Below, piece after piece: positions 6,190-7,446 of a stretch of DNA of 7,446 nt. Below the pieces are notes generated by a model, which saw nothing but the letters and a program-made list of their open reading frames with translations, was not told where the DNA came from and did no database searches. Both the position numbers and the translations under genes were made by a program. Within the stretch, counting starts at the first letter, position 1. The number at the start of each line of letters is the position of its first letter. Location of the stretch: positions 1-7,446 of the forward strand of contig CAUQQF010000036.1 of assembly GCA_963520375.1 (NCBI GenBank). The letters run 5' to 3'. This DNA comes from JABCPE02 sp963520375 (GTDB taxonomy: Bacteria; Bacteroidota; Bacteroidia; Flavobacteriales; Weeksellaceae).

Positions 6190-7158
6190 CTATACTAGTT
6201 TTGTGATATATATAGTGAATTTGTTTTCTGGTCTAAAGATATCAATTTTCGCATTTTCTATCATATTGTTTTCTTTATATAGATTATATTCTGAACTTAT
6301 TATTTTCGCAGAACCATTTATTTCAAAAATATCCTGTAAAACCTTATATGTTGTTGCTTGTAAATTTTCACTAAATGACATTTTATTGACGACTTCAAAT
6401 TTTCTGCTTCCTAGATTTATACTTAATTTTTTCCTACACTCTCCATTTTCATATTTACCAGTAACTCCTCTTAATAAGAATGCCCAAAGAATGTTTGTAT
6501 TTAAGTTGTGAGAAATTGTTTTTGAGGACAATAAAATATCTTCAGTTTTATTGATAATATTTTGTATAATTTTTCCTTGAAATAATTGGTTTATCTTTTC
6601 TTTTTTTGAGTTCCATCTTTGAATAACGCTTTGAAAATCACCAACTTCTATAATTTCGCCTTCTTTGTTCACACTTATTGTTAATGGAAAAATATATGTG
6701 TTTATTTCTTCACCTAAAAAAATCATTTGATTATCAAGACTATTGTGGTTATTTTGCGAAATTTCTATAGTGAAAATATTATTAGATGTATAAAGATGTC
6801 TTACTCTGCATTGAAGAGTAGATGTTTGAAGCATTGTTTTTATAGAAATATTGTAAAAGTGCTCACCTTTATGATATGGAAATCTTAAAAAATTGTTTTG
6901 GAGTGTATTTTCTTGTTGTACTAATTTTTCAGCTTGATTTTTCTTATGCTCTATTTCAATTTTATCAATATCTTGTGGTGTAGGAATAAAGATTTCCTGT
7001 CCTTTGAACACTTTATTCCCCACTAAATTATCCCGACTTACAACATTTTGATTATGAAAATATCGTAGAATTTCCACATTAGGAATTTTGTATTTTTGGA
7101 TAATATCATCCAATGTTTCTCCTTGTTGTACGATATGTGTCTGAACAAAAAAATTCAT
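6190..7158 (-). CDS. LysM-domain protein, likely T6SS effector/spike-associated adaptor
   Basis: This 322-residue protein has an N-terminal LysM domain at about residues 7-59. It starts THIVQQGETLDDIIQKYKI and ends with the typical FKGQEIFIP closing strand. The rest (about 60-322) is Asn/Ile/Lys-rich, has no recognisable catalytic motif, and has no signal peptide or membrane segment, so it should be cytoplasmic or carried with a secreted particle. In Bacteroidota contractile-injection loci, LysM proteins often sit beside PAAR-like proteins. Here the stop codon is only 2 bases from the DUF4280 start, which suggests translational coupling. I infer a role in joining or loading spike and effector. 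It is first in the cassette, behind the candidate promoter. Its DNA is more AT-rich than the next gene. Alternative: a peptidoglycan-binding component, though lack of an export signal argues against independent secretion. Confidence 0.8.
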   Translation of the reverse strand: MNFFVQTHIVQQGETLDDIIQKYKIPNVEILRYFHNQNVVSRDNLVGNKVFKGQEIFIPTPQDIDKIEIEHKKNQAEKLVQQENTLQNNFLRFPYHKGEHFYNISIKTMLQTSTLQCRVRHLYTSNNIFTIEISQNNHNSLDNQMIFLGEEINTYIFPLTISVNKEGEIIEVGDFQSVIQRWNSKKEKINQLFQGKIIQNIINKTEDILLSSKTISHNLNTNILWAFLLRGVTGKYENGECRKKLSINLGSRKFEVVNKMSFSENLQATTYKVLQDIFEINGSAKIISSEYNLYKENNMIENAKIDIFRPENKFTIYITKLV

Positions 7159-7181
7159 CTTCTTTCAGATTAAATATTACA

Positions 7182-7189
7182 CAAATATA
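7182..7189 (-). promoter_or_regulatory. Candidate Bacteroidota -7 promoter box (TATATTTG) ahead of the LysM gene
   Basis: The 106-base gap between the upstream partial gene and the LysM start (7159-7264) is very AT-rich and is the only sizeable gap ahead of the cassette. On the minus strand it holds TATATTTG, a match to the TAnnTTTG box used by the Bacteroidota primary sigma factor. It ends 23 bases before the ATG at 7158, which would give a leader of under 20 bases. A TTTG lies only 10 bases upstream, not at the usual spacing of about 19, so the -33 element is poor. The gap also has a weak AT-only inverted repeat (7249-7254 with 7261-7266) followed by a short T run, too weak to call a terminator. 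Confidence 0.4.
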
Positions 7190-7264
7190 TGTTTTTTGAC
7201 AAATACTTATTTATTAATTAAATTCAATACTGAAAAAGAACTGATAAAAATAATCTATAAATTA

Positions 7265-7446
7265 TTAAAATTTTTCTTCAGTAGGGTATAAATCTCTTTT
7301 TCGTCTGTTATTCTCTTGCTCTTGATTATATTCAAACACAGGGTATTGTGTGTTTCCTTTTTCCTTTCCTATCCCCAACTGTTCAGAACGGACACAAAAC
7401 ACCACACTGTTTTCTTCTATTCCATTCATATACAAAGTCAGTTCTG
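7265..7446 (-). CDS. 3' end of an unrecognised protein (partial, runs off the window)
   Basis: An open frame enters from the right edge and reads about 59 codons to a TAA at 7267-7265, followed at once by a second in-frame TAA. The visible C-terminus begins ELTLYMNGIEENSVVF and ends RRKRDLYPTEEKF. It is hydrophilic at the end and has a beta-strand-like stretch (LTLYMNG, NSVVFCVRS) near its start. I do not recognise the family. The other two frames on this strand are closed by stops near the window edge, and the codon choice here (GAA, AAA, AAT) matches the neighbouring genes. It is on the same strand as the cassette and ends 106 bases before the LysM start, so it could be an upstream T6SS or spike component, but nothing in this fragment shows that. 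Confidence 0.6.
   Translation of the reverse strand, partial: ELTLYMNGIEENSVVFCVRSEQLGIGKEKGNTQYPVFEYNQEQENNRRKRDLYPTEEKF

Noticed and set aside
6161..6511. A 116-codon open frame on the plus strand opposite the LysM and DUF4280 genes
   Set aside because: It is antisense to well-supported genes, its product is a Phe/Ile/Leu/Ser-rich low-information protein typical of the complement of AT-rich coding DNA, and it matches no family I know. The other plus-strand frames (for example 564-773, 1768-1959, 2028-2307, 5228-5452, 5462-5725) fail for the same reason.
7246..7266. Inverted repeat AATAAT/ATTATT with a short T run after the upstream partial gene
   Set aside because: The stem is 6 A-T pairs only, overlaps the stop codons, and such matches are expected by chance in DNA this AT-rich.

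Overview
The window looks like an accessory locus from a flavobacterial (Bacteroidota, probably Weeksellaceae/Chryseobacterium-like) genome. The reasons are the AT-rich base composition, K/N/E/I-rich proteins, lipoprotein signals of the Bacteroidota kind, a TAnnTTTG-type -7 box, and a DUF4280 PAAR-like protein next to a LysM protein and an Ig-like-fold protein, a grouping typical of Bacteroidota type VI secretion (T6SS subtype iii) effector loci. The taxonomic call is an inference. No rRNA, tRNA, CRISPR, transposase or integrase is visible.

Every convincing gene is on the minus strand, so the locus reads from high to low coordinates. First comes the 3' end of an unrecognised gene (7446-7265), then a 97-base AT-rich promoter region. 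A tightly packed cassette follows: a LysM protein (7158-6190), a DUF4280 PAAR-like spike-tip protein (6187-5711), and a 524-residue effector (5692-4118). The effector has two Ig-like N-terminal domains, a Lys-rich linker, and a C-terminal domain with an L,D-transpeptidase-like H-x6-S-x-G-C motif. Next is a lipoprotein with two SH3-like domains (4100-2757), the likely periplasmic immunity protein.

Downstream lies what looks like a displaced, older effector-immunity module. A lytic transglycosylase-like piece has lost its 5' end (2725-2111) and is separated by a one-base frame disruption from a TIGR02594/CHAP-like amidase domain (2189-1557). After it comes a second lipoprotein (1543-116), paralogous to the first. 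The two lipoproteins have strongly diverged bodies but share a 62-residue C-terminal tail that is identical in protein and differs at only 2 of 186 DNA positions (116-301 versus 2757-2942). A further short frame (107-12) may be another remnant.

Interpretation: the LysM and DUF4280 proteins would load or tip a contractile injection machine. The effector would be delivered to the periplasm of a rival and attack peptidoglycan, and the lipoprotein would protect the producer or its kin. The downstream module fits an effector swap in which a new toxin-immunity pair was inserted ahead of the old one. The old toxin lost its delivery half and decayed, while its immunity gene stayed intact. The shared tail is a candidate recombination or gene-conversion tract.
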